A DNA stretch of 64,000 nt. Origin: Chrysemys picta bellii (Eukaryota > Chordata > Testudines > Emydidae). The translations under genes were made by a program, and so were the position numbers. Below are positions 1 to 12,200 of the stretch, piece by piece; position 1 is the first letter of the stretch; each line of letters opens with the position of its first letter. The DNA lies in the NCBI RefSeq assembly GCF_011386835.1, contig NC_088800.1, positions 82,090,981 to 82,154,980 on the forward strand, written 5' to 3'. The notes below the pieces were generated by a model. It saw only the letters and a program-made list of their open reading frames with translations, searched no databases and was not told the origin of the DNA.

Positions 1-437
1 CCATGCTTCTAATTCCAGTACTACATGGAATTTGTGATGCCCGTCACCACAGCATCTGGATGCACCACTTGATTGCATAGCTGGTTAATATATATGCTAC
101 CTTCTATATTGGGCAGTAAAATCACTGACCATCTCCACTGCAACCTAAAGACACATAACCACATGTGCCTTGAAGGCCCTCCATACTGAAAAGTCAGAGG
201 AAGATTATACCGTAGGTGAGGGCCAAATACTGAAAATGCACTGCTACTAGTCATAAAGAGTTTGGTCTGGGGTAATGACAGCAGAAGCACCCCAGCTGAA
301 CCTTAATGGCCATGATAGGACACAGAGGGAAATGTTTCTCAAGTAATGTGAGTGGTTTCGAAATTGCTTTTAATAGCACTGGACATAATGCAGTTGAAGA
401 TCTATTAATGACAGGTGTCGTTTGTTCTCCTGAACAG
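1..437 (+). other. EPN2: EPN2 intron (3' part)
   Basis: Non-coding sequence before the first visible EPN2 exon. It ends in a pyrimidine-containing acceptor with AG at 436-437. No repeat or further exon is recognised in it. Confidence 0.7.
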
Positions 438-530
438 GAAGCACATCGTTCGACCTTTTCAGTAATTTGAATGGTACAGTTAAAGATGACTTTTCTGAAT
501 TTGACAACCTTCGAAATTCCAAAAAAACAG
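438..530 (+). CDS. EPN2: EPN2 coding exon (third from last)
   Basis: A 93-base exon with acceptor AG at 436-437 and donor GT at 531-532. It encodes [17 protein letters not shown] followed by [13 protein letters not shown]. It begins with two bases of a split codon and ends with the first base of an Ala codon, which matches the next exon. Confidence 0.9.
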
Positions 531-3500
531 GTACGGATCAAATGAATACTTGGCAAACAGGCAGTTTTTTTGGTAATCTTAGTTTTTTAAACGGTTTAAT
601 CTTTTTATGACAGAAACAAGATCCACCTTTCACAGTGGATAAGTTCAAACTGGGGAGTACTTAGAACTTGTTGCCATTTTTATAGCTAATGTAACAATAA
701 AATCCAATTGTTACCATCGTGTAGTCTGACCTCCACGTAGCACAGGCCATACAACTTCATCGTGTTACCCCTGTATTGAGCCCAATAACTTCTGCTTAAC
801 TAAACCATATCTTCAGCCTGAGTTTCGGGTGACTGGGTGAAGGCCGTGGTAGGAGGCAAGGAGACAAAGTAACTTGAGTGATGGTTTGTCAGATAGACAT
901 GCAAACACTTGTATTCAACAATAGGGAAAGAATTACTGGAAGTTCACTTTTGTGGAAGTTTGTATTTCACCTAATGAAAATGAAACTGCTAGATTTCAAA
1001 AATGTAAATGCTTTGTGACTATGTACCTCTTTATAAGGGGCACCTTCTGTAAGATTGGTGACATAGCTCAATGTTGGCCCAAGTCCCTCTTTTTTTTTAA
1101 AAGAAATCTGTTAATTGATGAATGGCTAACACTGAATGAACAAATATACCAAGATGATAGTTCAGAGGCCACAGTTCTGATGCTCATGAATATCTTCTCC
1201 CTAGAGGCTATTCATTTGTGTCTGTATCACAGCACATTAAAGGAGGATATCAAGGTCAGTTGTGTAGAAGCTTTGTTTATATTACACTGCAGTTGTAATT
1301 CTACTGTTCTACACTTAGGACTTAATATATTTAACAACCCGCTAAAAGTGTAAAACATACTTGGCAATTTAAACAAAATGATAGTATAAAATCAGATTTA
1401 AGAGTATATTTTTAGTGGTAGAATGAAATCACTTGCTTCCTTCATCAGACTTTTTTTTGCATGATTATAATACATAGTGAACAGACAGATAACTGGTTTT
1501 AGTAAATTGTAGCATTTAGCATTGTGAACCTAACAGATTGTTCTTGACTTTTTGTTACAGCCGAGTCCGGTTCCACTTTGTCATCCCAGCATAGTGGTAC
1601 AACAAGTCCTGATCTCTTTGATTCTCAGTCCACGAACATGACATCAAGCAAACAAAGTGCAGCTCGGAAAACCCCAGAGTCTTTCTTGGGGCCCAATGCA
1701 GCTTTGGTGAATTTGGATTCATTGGTGTCTAAGCCACCACAGCCTGTTCCGTCATTGAATCCGTTCTTAGCTCCAGGTATGTCTCAATACATCCCTTTCC
1801 AGTATCTAACTTTGTTTATATCTTGTCTTCCAAATTTGTTCTTGTAGAAGAAACCCTACTCACCTCTGGTGCACATAGCGCAATCTAAGTCTTGTACTTC
1901 CTGGCTTGCTTGCCATCCTAGACTAGTTTGGCCAGCAGGATTTGCTCTGTTGCAATTAGGAGGGAAAGGCAGCATGGTCTTGTGGAAAGATAATGGATTG
2001 ATACATGGAAGGATTTGGGTTCTATTCCTGGCTCTGCTGTTTTAACCCCCGGTGTAGACAGCGCTACGTCAGTGGGAGGGCATGCCACATTGACATAGGT
2101 ACCGCGTCTCGTGGAGGTGGATTAACTATGCCGACAAGAGAAGCTCTCCTCTTGGCGTACAGTAAAACCTCAAAGATACGAACACCACAGTTACAGACTG
2201 ACCGGTCAACCAGACACCATGTGAAACTGGACATAACCAATCGGGCAACAGCGGAGACTAAAAAAAAAAAAAAAGCAAATACTGTACTGTGCCTGTATTG
2301 TATCTTAAAGGTAGGCACATCTGAGCTGCCTGTCCCCACCCCTACCCCGAACCCCACACACGGGGGACCCACTTACAGCTAGGAGTTGAAGATGCTGAGA
2401 TTCGCAGGCAAAGCTGAGAGTCATAGAATATCAGGGTTGGAAGGGACCTCCGGAGGTCATGTAGTCCAACCCCCTGCTCAAAGCAGGACCAGTCCCAACT
2501 AAATCATCTCAGCCAGGGCTTTGTCAAGCCGGGCCTTAAAAACCTCCAAGGAAGGAGATTCCAGCACCTCCCTAGGTAACGCATTCCAGTGCTTCACCAC
2601 CCTCCTAGTGAAATAGTGTTTCCTAATATCCAACCTAGACCTCCCCCACTGCAACTTGAGACCATTGCTCCTTGTTCTGTCATCTGCCACCACTGAGACC
2701 AGCTGAGCTCCATCCTCTTTGGAACTCCCCTTCAGGTAGTTGAGAGCAGCTATCAAATCCCCCCTCATTCTTCTCTTCTGGAGACTAAACAATCCCAGTT
2801 CCCTCAGCCTCTCCTCATAAGTCACGTGCTCCAGCCCCCTAATCATTTTTGTTGCTCTATGCTGGACTCTTTCCAATTTTTCCACATCCTTCTTGTAGTG
2901 TGGGGCCCAAAACTGGACACAATACTCCAGATGAGGCCTCACCAATGTCGAATAGAGGGGAACGATCACGTCCCTCGATTGCTGGCAATGCTCCTACTTA
3001 TACAGCCCAAAATGCCGTTAGCCTTCTTGGTAACAAGAGCACACTGTTGACTCATATCCAGCTTCTCGTCCACTGTGACCCCTAGGTCCTTTTCTGCAGA
3101 ACTGCTACCTAGCCATTCGGTCCCTAGTCTGTAGCAGTGCATGGGATTCTTCTGTCCTAAGTGCAGGACTCTGCACTTGTCCTTGTTGAACCTCGTCAGG
3201 TTTTATTTATTTATTTATTTATTTTGGCCCAATCGTCTAATTTGTCTAGGTCCCCCTGTATCCTATCCCTACCCTCCAGTGTATCTACCATGCCTCCCAG
3301 TTTAGTGTCATCTGCAAACTTGCTGAGGGTGCAGTCCACGCCATCCTCCAGATCATTAATAAAGATATTAAACAAAACCGGCCCCAGGACCGACCCTTGG
3401 GGCACTCTGCTTGAAACCGGCTGCCAATTAGACATGGAGCCATTGATCACTACCCGTTGAGCTCGACGATCTAGCCAGCTTTCTATCCACCTTACAGTCC

Positions 3501-6062
3501 ATTCATCCAACCCATACTTCTTTAACTTGGCAGCAAGAATACTGTGGGAGACCGTATCAAAAGCTTTGCTAAAGTCAAGGAATAACACATCCACTGCTTT
3601 CCCCTCATCCACAGAGCCAGTTATCTCATCATAGAAGGCAATTAGGTTAGTCAGGCATGACTTGCCCTTGGTGAATCCATGCTGACTGTTCCTGATCACT
3701 TTCCTCTCCTCTAAGTGTTTCATAATTGATTCCTTGAGGACCTGCTCCATGATTTTTCCAGGGACTGAGGTGAGGCTGACTGGCCTGTAGTTCCCCGGAT
3801 CCTCCTTCTTCCCTTTTTTAAAGATGGGCACTACATTAGCCTTTTTCCAGTCATCCGGGACCTCCCCTGATCGCCATGAGTTTTTAAAGATGATGGCCAA
3901 TGGCTCCGCAATCACATCCGCCAACTCCTCTAGCCCCCTCGGATGCAGCGCATCCGGCCCCATGGACTTGTGCTCCTCCAGTTTTTCTAAGGCAGCGGGA
4001 GCAGAAGCAGCACTGGGGTCTGCACTGCTTTCCTGTAAGCTATGGATACTGTTTTCACACCCCCTCCCCTGGCTGGGGGCGGGAGGGGGTTGGGAGGCTG
4101 TTTTTGCCCACCCCCACCCCTCCAGGAGCGGGACATGCTGTTTTTCACCTCCACCCCATCCTCACCCCACTTGGGAGGAGGACACGCTTGCCCTGAAATA
4201 AGTTGCCTGCAGGGAAGATGCCTAGCTGCCTCTGAAACCTGGCCTGAAGTGTGAACTGCTGGAGCTGTGTCTTGTTTAGAGTGACGAACGTTTCCAAGTT
4301 ACGGACACCCTTCGTTCCCGAGGTTCTGCTGTAGCAGCGTTGTCACTGACGCGCTGTAGTGGCAGTATTCTAAGTGTAGACCTGACCGTAAGCTCTTCTG
4401 ACGATTTCACCATCAGCCTTCTCGCTACAGAATCTGTTTTTGTCTTCAATGTCTCCCCCCTGCCCTGGTTCCATTCTCCAGGAAATTTTATTGAAGACGT
4501 GGGAAATGACTGTTTTCATTAATGCTGCCAGTAGTAACAAAGTGCAAACAAACTGTGCTAAGGGGAGGCGAAGCCTGGAAAAAACTTTTGTGCTCACTCC
4601 AGTCCACATTTCAGGAGGATGAGACAGTGCCATAAATAGGTCCTCCCTGAAATAACCTCATCTGATCAAAAAGAAACCCTTGGGGTACTTGGAAACTAAT
4701 CTGCTATTGTAGCTCTCCTGCAAAAAGGCCTGTACGGTAGTAGCATTTATGACTATTTATTTATGGTAAAGACTAAGTGGTGGTGCCACGGTAAACAAAT
4801 AGAAAAAAACACACGAGAATCTTTATGTGCACTGAAATTTCTATACATGGTAACCCGGTGTGTGTTAAGATTATTTAAAATGGTGGTAATTTGTCTTAAA
4901 ATATTTTTTAAAAAATATTTGTTTATGAAATTCCTTAAAATATTGGGGAAAACAGAATGAACAATGTTTCTGAGCAGCTTAGCACTATTCCGCAACAGGA
5001 AGTCTCCATATCTGTCAAGTTTACGAGGGGTCACTGAGCCATCCAAATAAGTCTAAACATCTATGTAAAGAATGTGTATTGTTGGCAGTGGATCAAAGCC
5101 TTTGAATGTTGGGAAAGTTCTTTGCTTTTCCCAGCTTTACTGTAATTCGGAACTGGCTTGTTTACATTATGAATTCCTGACAGATCTCGGAGCCAAATAC
5201 CTGAACAGCTTCTAAACTGGAGTGAAATGGCTGAAATCTTGGGAGCAGAGGGAGGGAGAACAAATTTACAGTAGCCGAAGTGCAATAATCGAATAAAAAT
5301 AACCTGCAATTATCTGTTGCAGTATAGCCTCCGAATGTCCTGTTCAGGCACGCTCCTGATTGATTGAATTCAGACTCTGTTTGTACAGCTCGTCTCACAG
5401 AAAATGGAAAACTACCCATCGGTGTTGTGGTATTCTGCTGGCATTCATACAGATCTAGTGGGACAAATGATCATTAGATAGCCACCGAAGTAAATGGAAT
5501 TTGTGCCACTGAGAGACACATGTGGCCCAGTATATGTCAAGGGTAGTGTAAAAGAGATTTTCATTAGAAGTGGCGTTTGTTCTTTTGGGGTTATTTTTTT
5601 TTGTGTGGGGTGGGAGGGAGAGGAAAGTATTGTGTAACTCTGCCTTATCTGTATATGTACATGGCATGCCTGCAAAACCTTGACCTCTTTGGAGCTTCAT
5701 TCTTTTTTTCTCTTTTCAAATTAGGGACAGCTACAGCACCAACTCCAATCAACCCCTTCCAAGTGAATCAGCCCCAGCCCCTCACACTAAATCAGATGAG
5801 AGCAAGTCCCGTGATGGGCACAAGTCCTTCTTTTAATGCTGTGCCAGCAATGAGCATGGAGCCAATACCTCTGTCTTCCATGGCACCAGTGGCTGTGGGA
5901 ATGGCGCCGTTACCAGCTATGGGCACCATGGCATCTATCACTCGAATGGGCCAGGGGATGAACATGAGCATTGCAGGATCAATGACCCAGCCTCTTCACA
6001 GTACGGGAATTCCTCCATCGGCATCCCAGCCCACAAATACAACTAACCCTTTCCTCCTATAA
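438..6062 (+). CDS. EPN2: Epsin-2, last three coding exons (partial gene; 5' part lies outside the window)
   Basis: Epsin-2 is an endocytic adaptor. Its N-terminal ENTH domain (not in this window) binds PI(4,5)P2 and its disordered tail binds AP-2, clathrin and EH-domain proteins. Joining 438-530, 1561-1776 and 5725-6062 gives one continuous frame, each junction splitting a codon after base 1. The tail carries FDLF near its start, a PDLFDSQ stretch, a clathrin-box-like LVNLDSLV, and three NPF EH-binding motifs ([16 protein letters not shown] and the C-terminal TNPFLL before TAA). Wording such as [16 protein letters not shown] and [15 protein letters not shown] is what I recall of vertebrate EPN2 rather than EPN1 or EPN3. 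The middle of the last exon is rich in Met, Ala and Pro and looks fast-evolving. The next genes (MCHR1-like, B9D1) agree with EPN2, because human EPN2 is followed by B9D1. Confidence 0.93.
531..1560 (+). other. EPN2: EPN2 intron
   Basis: AT-rich intron from GTACGG to a TTTTTGTTACAG acceptor. I see no repeat, RNA gene or extra exon. The 133-codon reading frame around 952-1353 has no coding character. Confidence 0.75.
1561..1776 (+). CDS. EPN2: EPN2 coding exon (second from last)
   Basis: A 216-base exon between TTGTTACAG and GTATGT. It encodes the Ser/Thr-rich linker, the PDLFDSQ stretch, the LVNLDSLV clathrin-box-like motif and the first NPF (LNPFLAPG). Phase is 1 on both sides. Confidence 0.93.
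1777..2049 (+). repeat. EPN2 intron start with a tRNA-derived SINE fragment
   Basis: After the donor the sequence is plain intron. From about 1970 to 2048 it resembles the head of a tRNA-derived (MIR-like) SINE: GCATGGTCTTGTGGAAAG followed by GGGTTCTATTCCTGGCTCTG, the degenerate A- and B-box region. Confidence 0.5.
2160..4331. mobile_element. Tigger/pogo-like non-autonomous DNA transposon, interrupted by a CR1
   Basis: The left end begins CAGTAAAACCTCAAAGATAC. The right end, read on the other strand, begins CAGCAGAACCTCGGGAACGA. These are imperfect terminal inverted repeats, flanked by TA at 2158-2159 and at 4332-4333, as expected of the Tc1/mariner/pogo superfamily. No transposase frame remains. 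The interior is interrupted by the CR1 copy at about 2421-3993. Confidence 0.65.
2421..3993 (-). mobile_element. CR1 LINE, 5'-truncated, ORF2 broken
   Basis: On the - strand, 3963-3211 reads as the reverse-transcriptase domain of a CR1 non-LTR retrotransposon: [50 protein letters not shown], and the catalytic FADDTKL. The C-terminal part continues at 2969-2499 ([40 protein letters not shown]). A (TTTA)n run at about 3201-3224 puts stops between the two blocks, so no intact protein is made. The 3' end has the CR1 tail wording near 2424-2470. It is a dead copy inserted in the Tigger-like element. Confidence 0.93.
4386..5724 (+). other. EPN2: EPN2 intron, distal part
   Basis: Unique-looking, AT-rich in places (4860-4925). 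It ends in a strong pyrimidine tract and TTAG at 5721-5724. No repeat family or extra exon is recognised. Confidence 0.7.
5725..6062 (+). CDS. EPN2: EPN2 last coding exon and stop codon
   Basis: The exon follows CAAATTAG and runs to TAA at 6060-6062. It encodes the [18 protein letters not shown] segment, a Met/Ala/Pro-rich stretch, and the C-terminal TNTTNPFLL. The terminal NPF is typical of the epsin family. Confidence 0.94.
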
Positions 6063-8309
6063 AGACCCAATCAAAGGAACTTCCTTTTCATGTTTCCAAG
6101 CTGAAGTCTTTGGGGAAAAACGAACAGGATCTGCTTGGACTGAATGACGTGTAAGCGACTTGGAAGTAGATTTGCAGTTTACAGTTACGAACTTTGAAGA
6201 GTTGTCTATACTTACCAGTTAATCTAAATCGAGTCTTTGCTACAGACGGTACCTTACTTTGGCTTGTTGAGCATTACATGAAATGTCAGACTTTTCGCCA
6301 AAGTTAGATTATGTCCATTTTGTTACTTTGTTAACCATTTCAATACACTTTCTAGGGAGAACCTGCCATTTTAAACTCCGTTCGCTATTTTGTAGGTGTC
6401 AGATGATGTGCTGGATCCTAAAATTACTGTTCTCTACAGCTATCATTTCCCCTGTTCGTATGATAGACCTGAGACTCGGCGTGCTAGTGAATGGTTTTGC
6501 ACATAACTACATACAGTTCTAGACTGTTGGTTCACCCATAGTCCTTATTCTTAGAAGAGAGCGCAGAAGGCTGGTTTTACGCATTAAGCATTGCAACACA
6601 AAATCTCACCGCTTTATCGGCGGTTTGACTGAGAAAGCAAGCTTGTCTCAAAAGGAAAAAAAAGTTGAAGAAAATTCTCAAGTTGTCAAGTATAACGTGT
6701 GCTGTTGTATGCAGTGTTGAATTTGTACACTACTATCTAAGGACTATAAAGGAACTTCCTGTGAGTGGCATGCTGCACTCGTGCTCAATGAGTGTTCTGC
6801 TCTGTGCTTGTCCAGTAGTGACTCCGTTTGGAAGTGATTGTGTGTATTTTATTTTTATTTGACTTACAATGTAAGATGAAAGGAAAACAAAATACAGTGG
6901 GACAACTTTGAATTCAGTTTCACCAGGGCAAGCTTTAAAACTAATTCAGGCTTAACCTTGCTATATGCATTTACTCTTGTACACTTTTGCACATATTTTG
7001 TTTTTAGTACAGTTTCATGTTTGAGTTTGCAGAATAACCTAATAGTCCTTTTTTTTGTTTTTTGCTAATTTTTATAATGTGGTTCTTATTTAACTGTCTA
7101 GTTTTGATAGACTTTTATCAGGTCAGGCTGAAAAATTAAGATATTGGCCAATGTCATTTTTATGGTTGAATGCCCTCCTTTTATTTATGGTTTTAGCTCT
7201 TTGTTTCTGTAAAGAAAATTTAAAAGGGAAGTTTAACACTAAAATATTTTATTTTTGAATTAAGACTTTGTAATGAAATTTGAAACAAATTCTCATGACT
7301 AATTACTTTTTAGAGGAAATGAATTTGAACATATTACTTAAGACTACATTTAGAAAACACTAATGCTGCCTTTTCTTTAATTCCCTCCCCATTGTCTGAT
7401 GATTACCAAAATGGACAAACTGCTGCCCTCTTTAAGAAAATCATGAGGCTGTTTTTCTTTTGTAATAGTGACTTCTTGAAACTTTAAAAATTTTAAATCT
7501 ATGAAAGTGGTTCATTAATCTGATTTTAAATTAAAGGTGCACTCCATGTCAATGACTGGTTCCATTTACAACTGTTAATTTAAACTGAACTATACAGTTT
7601 TAACTCGCATGGATTCATCAGCTCTAAACCGTGCACAGGTTTCAGTCAGTGTTACTGGTATAAACCTGACCTTCTCGAAGATGGCAACATTTTAAAAGCT
7701 CTGCTTTCACATGGTATGCAGACATACACCGGACACATTTAGGGGAATGTCCTAGAGCTTGTAACTTCTTCAATTGGGGCATCTCTGCATATGAACTGAT
7801 GTACTTTTTGGTGGCCTTTCCCTGGATTACGAAAAAGCGGAAACAAATTAATGACATTCTGGTGTAATGATACTGTGGATTGTAACAGCCCCCATTAGTG
7901 TGCCATAAAAAGGAAGGATGGATTGGTGTGAGAGGACCTGGATTTGTATGCTTTTGCCAGAGTAAAACTGGCTGAAAAACCATCCTAACTAGGGTACAGT
8001 CACACATTTTAGATGGAGTAGATCTCCTCAGTGTATGGAAAGCTAAATGCATGGGTGTTTCTATGCAGATTGTTCTGTCCTCTTGTTGCTATTGGGTTTA
8101 CAAGTAGGATTCAGAATATTAACCTGCTCATATTTTATATAGGAGGAAAAATGACTGTCCACGCCCGGAAAGTCTTCAAAAACCAAATCATTCATGTTGT
8201 CTTTCAAAATAAGGAAGAAAAGACTTTTTGGACGTTATTAATCAATATAGGCCAGGAAGAGCATAATTATTGCTAGCAGTAGGCACTTTTACGGGTTGTG
8301 ATATAAGCA

Positions 8310-8315
8310 AATAAA
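8310..8315 (+). promoter_or_regulatory. Candidate poly(A) signal AATAAA (EPN2)
   Basis: Canonical hexamer on the coding strand 2.2 kb after the EPN2 stop. It is only a candidate, and a second lies at 8867-8872. Confidence 0.3.
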
Positions 8316-8866
8316 AAAAAGAATTTCCAGTTGGTCTGTGGCAAGATCACTCCACTCCATGTTGTTTTCAGTTTAATTTTCTCAACTATGGAGTTAGTTC
8401 ATTTGATATTTTCCCAGACTTTAGTCAGTCAGTTGCTTGTATGCGCAAAATGTAAATGAGGTCATTATCCATTCAGCCAACAGGTTCTGACTGCAACCTC
8501 TGAAAGACTTTAGATGGCTTCATTTGGAGGCAGGATGGAGCTGGTCATACTTGTAATTCTTTTAAAACCCTCTGCAGCTCAGATTAATGAGCTATCCTCA
8601 TGGAGTGATACACATTTACTATTGGCCTGGTAGGGAACTTACATGCCCTGGTTGAATGAAGCACCTGAGTGGCAAATTGTAGATTTTACCAGCCCACTTT
8701 TGTAAGAGCGATACTACTTTTTACATACATTGCACAAGAAACCATGACAAGGCACACCGTGTCTGAGCAGTGATAAGCGCGTCTCATGGTGCTACAGAGC
8801 ACTCAGCCAAGGAAGCTAATGACCTTAAGATCCCCAGCCTGAAGTGTGTGTTGAGATACGAAATCA

Positions 8867-8872
8867 AATAAA
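8867..8872 (+). promoter_or_regulatory. Candidate poly(A) signal AATAAA (EPN2)
   Basis: Second canonical hexamer downstream of EPN2. Usage is unknown. Confidence 0.3.
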
Positions 8873-9075
8873 AATGAGAACACGCAGCCGGTTTGGTAAA
8901 TACCTTTTTGTTTCTTGGATAGCAGGCATACCTGTGTCTGCAAAGATCTCATGCATACCGGTGGCCTATAAACAACAATGAAAGGTTGTTTCTGCCCTTG
9001 CCAATCAAAGCATCGGTTGTGTCCAGAATGTTAAATCCATTTCATGGTCATATTCTGAATAGTGGTTAAACTGAT

Positions 9076-9107
9076 TTTCTTTCTTTCTTTCTTTCTTTCT
9101 TTCTTTC
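9076..9107. repeat. (CTTT)n microsatellite
   Basis: About eight pure TTTC units in tandem. Confidence 0.9.
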
Positions 9108-9710
9108 ATGGAGCACATCGTGTGTACCTGATCTCATTCACACTCTCATTTCTCCACACCCCCCCTTCTCTCCCAGATAATACGGTGCTTTTGATTTAAA
9201 ATGTTAGTATCCCAAAATAGCCTTACTGGTCAAATTGACCAAAGATAAGTAGTGTTAATTATTTTGTAAAAGCATCTTGGTATAATTTTAAGCCCAAAAA
9301 TAAGCTCAGTTATTTATTCAGTTTTATACTATGTAAAAACTAAAATGTCTTGAGGGGACCGGGAAGGGAGACCATAGTAGATTGTGCTGTTTAGTCTCTT
9401 TGAAGTCCCATAGCTAAGACCGCTTTTGTTATCCATCTTCCCTTGACTGTTGCCGTTTCTAATGTGTACTGTACGTATTAATATTGCACAAATTGTGGAG
9501 AAATAGACGGTTTATTTTTCACAGCAGAATCTCACCAAACTCGCTTTCTTTACAAGTGTTACAATTGAAATATTTACCAAACTGTTTTCATAATACTGGG
9601 AGCACGCTGCTTTTTATGAATTTGTGCTGACTATTGACCTTATTTACTGTATAAATATAATTTATCATTTGTACTATTGTATCATAATATTCTGTATCTT
9701 CGTGTCATTT

Positions 9711-11820
9711 TTTCCCCCTAGCGACGTCACACAAATGTGATATTTAATAATGCCATCAGAACAGTGGAAAGACAAGGGGTTTGTAGGTGACTGGTCAGAA
9801 TTAAAATGGTATTGCTTATATCCTAGAGTTGCGTTCCTTTTCTACTCAAGTGTAGCATTCGCATCCTATTTAAAAGGGATACATTTTAGGATGTGCTCCA
9901 GTATTCATGGAAGCCAATGGGTTGGAGCTGACCTTGAAAGGCCTAAGGTAAAAATCCAGATCCCAAGCTAAATAGAACAATGGTTTAGAGTAATAGTTCT
10001 GAGATTTGTGAGTCTGGCTTCCCTTGCAGGTTTTGGTCTCTCTCGTGGTCAGAAGCAGCAAGCCCTGGGAAAATGGGTATTTTTTAAAGAGACCAGCCTC
10101 CTTTAGTTCAGATTCAATGGAGTCCTTGGCAATCCAGTAAAACAGAAATATTGGTAGCCTGGCCCCAGCCATGTGGCTAAAATGCTATTCTAAATTGCAC
10201 CATCTTTTAAAGAACATTTTCAAAGGGATATTTACCTGTTACATCAGAAGAGCCGTGAAAATAGTTCTTCATATACCAAGGGTGAAATGTTAAGTCTGGT
10301 GAAGCCTTGTTCAGGCCCATCTGTTTTCACAGAATTGGGGCCAGGGATCTTTCAGGGGCACAAGCCAACATGCAGTAGGAAAAAACTGCCCGTATTGGGC
10401 AGGCTAGTCCATAATTGTCCACTGTGGGACAACATGCACCTTTCTCAGTGGCCAGTACCATATCCTTGTGGCTGAGGATGGGTGCGGGACTTGGATGGAG
10501 TACTGGTGTGATTGATATGGCACCAGTAAGTTAGAGAGGCAAACTGCTGGATTTGTCAGAGACTTTACTGATAGCCTAGAAAATTTCCCAAGTCTCCCCG
10601 TGCGTGCACTGTACACACGATGTGCGATTAAAAGGAGTATTATCAAGCAGGCCTGAAGGTCGGGTAATAAGGGTGTATGTTGAAGCAAAGGTAGATGCAA
10701 ACTCAAGAGGGGTGTAGAGAAGGGACGGAAAGTTCAGCAAGAGTCTATGCAGCATCTTGAAGGCTGCAAAGGAGAACTTTGTACTGGACTCCGCAGTGTG
10801 CAAGAAATGCATGGAGATTTAAGGGTGGGCATGAGGCGCGCACTCCCATCGGTGGCTGTCGGAAGCTCTGCAATTCCTTGTGAACCTGTGCTTCCCATGT
10901 TTGCAGTCCTTTGTATTTAGCCTGTCTTTAGTGTTGGCGTTGCCCATTGATGACCTTAATTGAAGTGGCCTGGCAGACCTGTTAGCCCCGAGCCTGCCTC
11001 CATTTGGCTGGTGATTTCAGTTTCTAATGCGGGATGTTCTAAATGGAAGTCTACTTCATTACCAGGCCGTTTCAAGAGCTCTTTGGCAGGAAACCCTCCA
11101 CGTTTCCTGTAGTCGCTGTTTGCTGATCAGACTGATCAGCAGCAATCAGCTAATGTTAAAATTGCTGTCGTGTCAGGAATTCTCTTGTCAGGAAGGAGCG
11201 GGGGCGGGGAGGAAGAAATGTCAGCTTTCTATGTAACATCTTGTCTCACATTTGTAGCGGGTAGGCCATTAAAAGCCGCTGTCACCTGTGCCCGTAGATG
11301 TGAATATTCCACAAATCCATCACTACAGTGACATTGCAATTCCCCTGTGGCACCTCTGCTTACCTTTTTGATTCATTTGACTTCAGTCCCTGCATGTGAA
11401 ATGAACCGATGAACAAGCCATCTGCTACCAAAGATTACAGCCCAGATATCTTTCACTTCTGGTGCTGCTTGTTCTCACATGTCACTTACCTTCTGCTCCT
11501 AGGGACAGTGATTCTTCTGTGTGTTCATAATATTTCCTCTGGCCATTTTCCCCTTCTTGTGAATACTGTTTGCTGTTTTGCTTTGGTGCCCATCCCAGCC
11601 CCTAATACTTCTGTCATGTGCTCTACTGTGGGAATACATTTTAGATGCACATCAGCTAGGAATTGGGTCTATTTAAATTGTTTAAATCTTTCCTCCAACA
11701 GGCGAGATGTCCCAGTTATTTAGGACGGGCTTGAACTGGAAATTTGATGACGGCTTAGAGCATTTTAAAAAAAGCAACTGAGCATCACAGCCCTTTGTAA
11801 GCCAAAGGGGCTGCTGGGGA
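9711..11820. other. Intergenic, nothing recognised
   Basis: No exon, RNA gene or clear repeat. Open frames here are short and lack family similarity. Confidence 0.55.
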
Positions 11821-11990
11821 CAGCATGATTGAATGGCTAAGGCAATGGAACGAAGGTCAGTTTTGTTCTGTTTCCAGCTCTTAGACCACGGGCAAGGCGC
11901 TTGCCCACTGTTTCCATTTCTCCTTCTGTAAAAGGGGGTGTGTGATCATGTGTATTGTTGTAGCACCTCGGAGGCCCAAGCCAATGAAAA
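11821..11990 (+). repeat. MIR-like (CORE) SINE, diverged
   Basis: A tRNA-like head (CAGCATGATTGAATGGCTAA) is followed by MIR-core wording (GACCACGGGCAAGGCGCTT, then CATTTCTCCTTCTGTAAAA). It ends in the common amniote tail TAGCACCTCGGAGGCCCA. Confidence 0.6.
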
Positions 11991-12016
11991 ATGTTATCAA
12001 TGGAAGCAAAGCGCTG

Positions 12017-12200
12017 AGGGTCTGTCTACACAGCAACTAGACACCTGCAGATGGCCCGTGCCAGCCGACTGGGGCTGTGCGGAACCCTGCGGGATGGGAG
12101 GGTCCCTGAGCCTGGAATCTACACAGCAATGAAACCGCCCTGCAGCCCGAGCCCTGAGTCGGCTGGCCCGGGCCAGCCCTTTGCTGTGTGGGCACACCCT
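12017..12200. mobile_element. Short DNA transposon (MITE)
   Basis: About 184 bp with terminal inverted repeats. The left end is AGGGTCTGTCTACACAGCAA. The right end, on the other strand, is AGGGTGTGCCCACACAGCAA. The interior is GC-rich and partly palindromic. No coding capacity. Confidence 0.7.

Larger units (their letters stand above)
2050..4385. mobile_element. Short DNA transposon (MITE) split by a Tigger-like element, outermost layer of a nest
   Basis: The two halves are 2050-2157 and 4334-4385. The left half carries CGTGGAGGTGGATTAACTA and the right half ends GTGTAGACCTG. Together they match the layout of a related copy in opposite orientation at 29096-29280. The interruption is the Tigger-like element at 2160-4331. 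The left end looks truncated. Confidence 0.55.
6063..9710 (+). other. EPN2: EPN2 3' UTR and flank (end not defined)
   Basis: A long AT-rich stretch after the stop with almost no recognisable repeats, as expected for a vertebrate 3' UTR. AATAAA hexamers occur at 8310-8315 and 8867-8872, and AT-rich sequence continues to about 9700. Which poly(A) site is used cannot be read from sequence. A (CTTT)n microsatellite lies inside. Confidence 0.5.

Noticed and set aside
952..1353. 133-codon frame in an EPN2 intron as an extra exon
   Set aside because: No acceptor/donor in matching phase and no similarity. The flanking exons already join in phase without it.
2499..3963. Intact reverse-transcriptase gene
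   Set aside because: The CR1 ORF2 is truncated and interrupted by a TTTA run with stops, so it is not functional.
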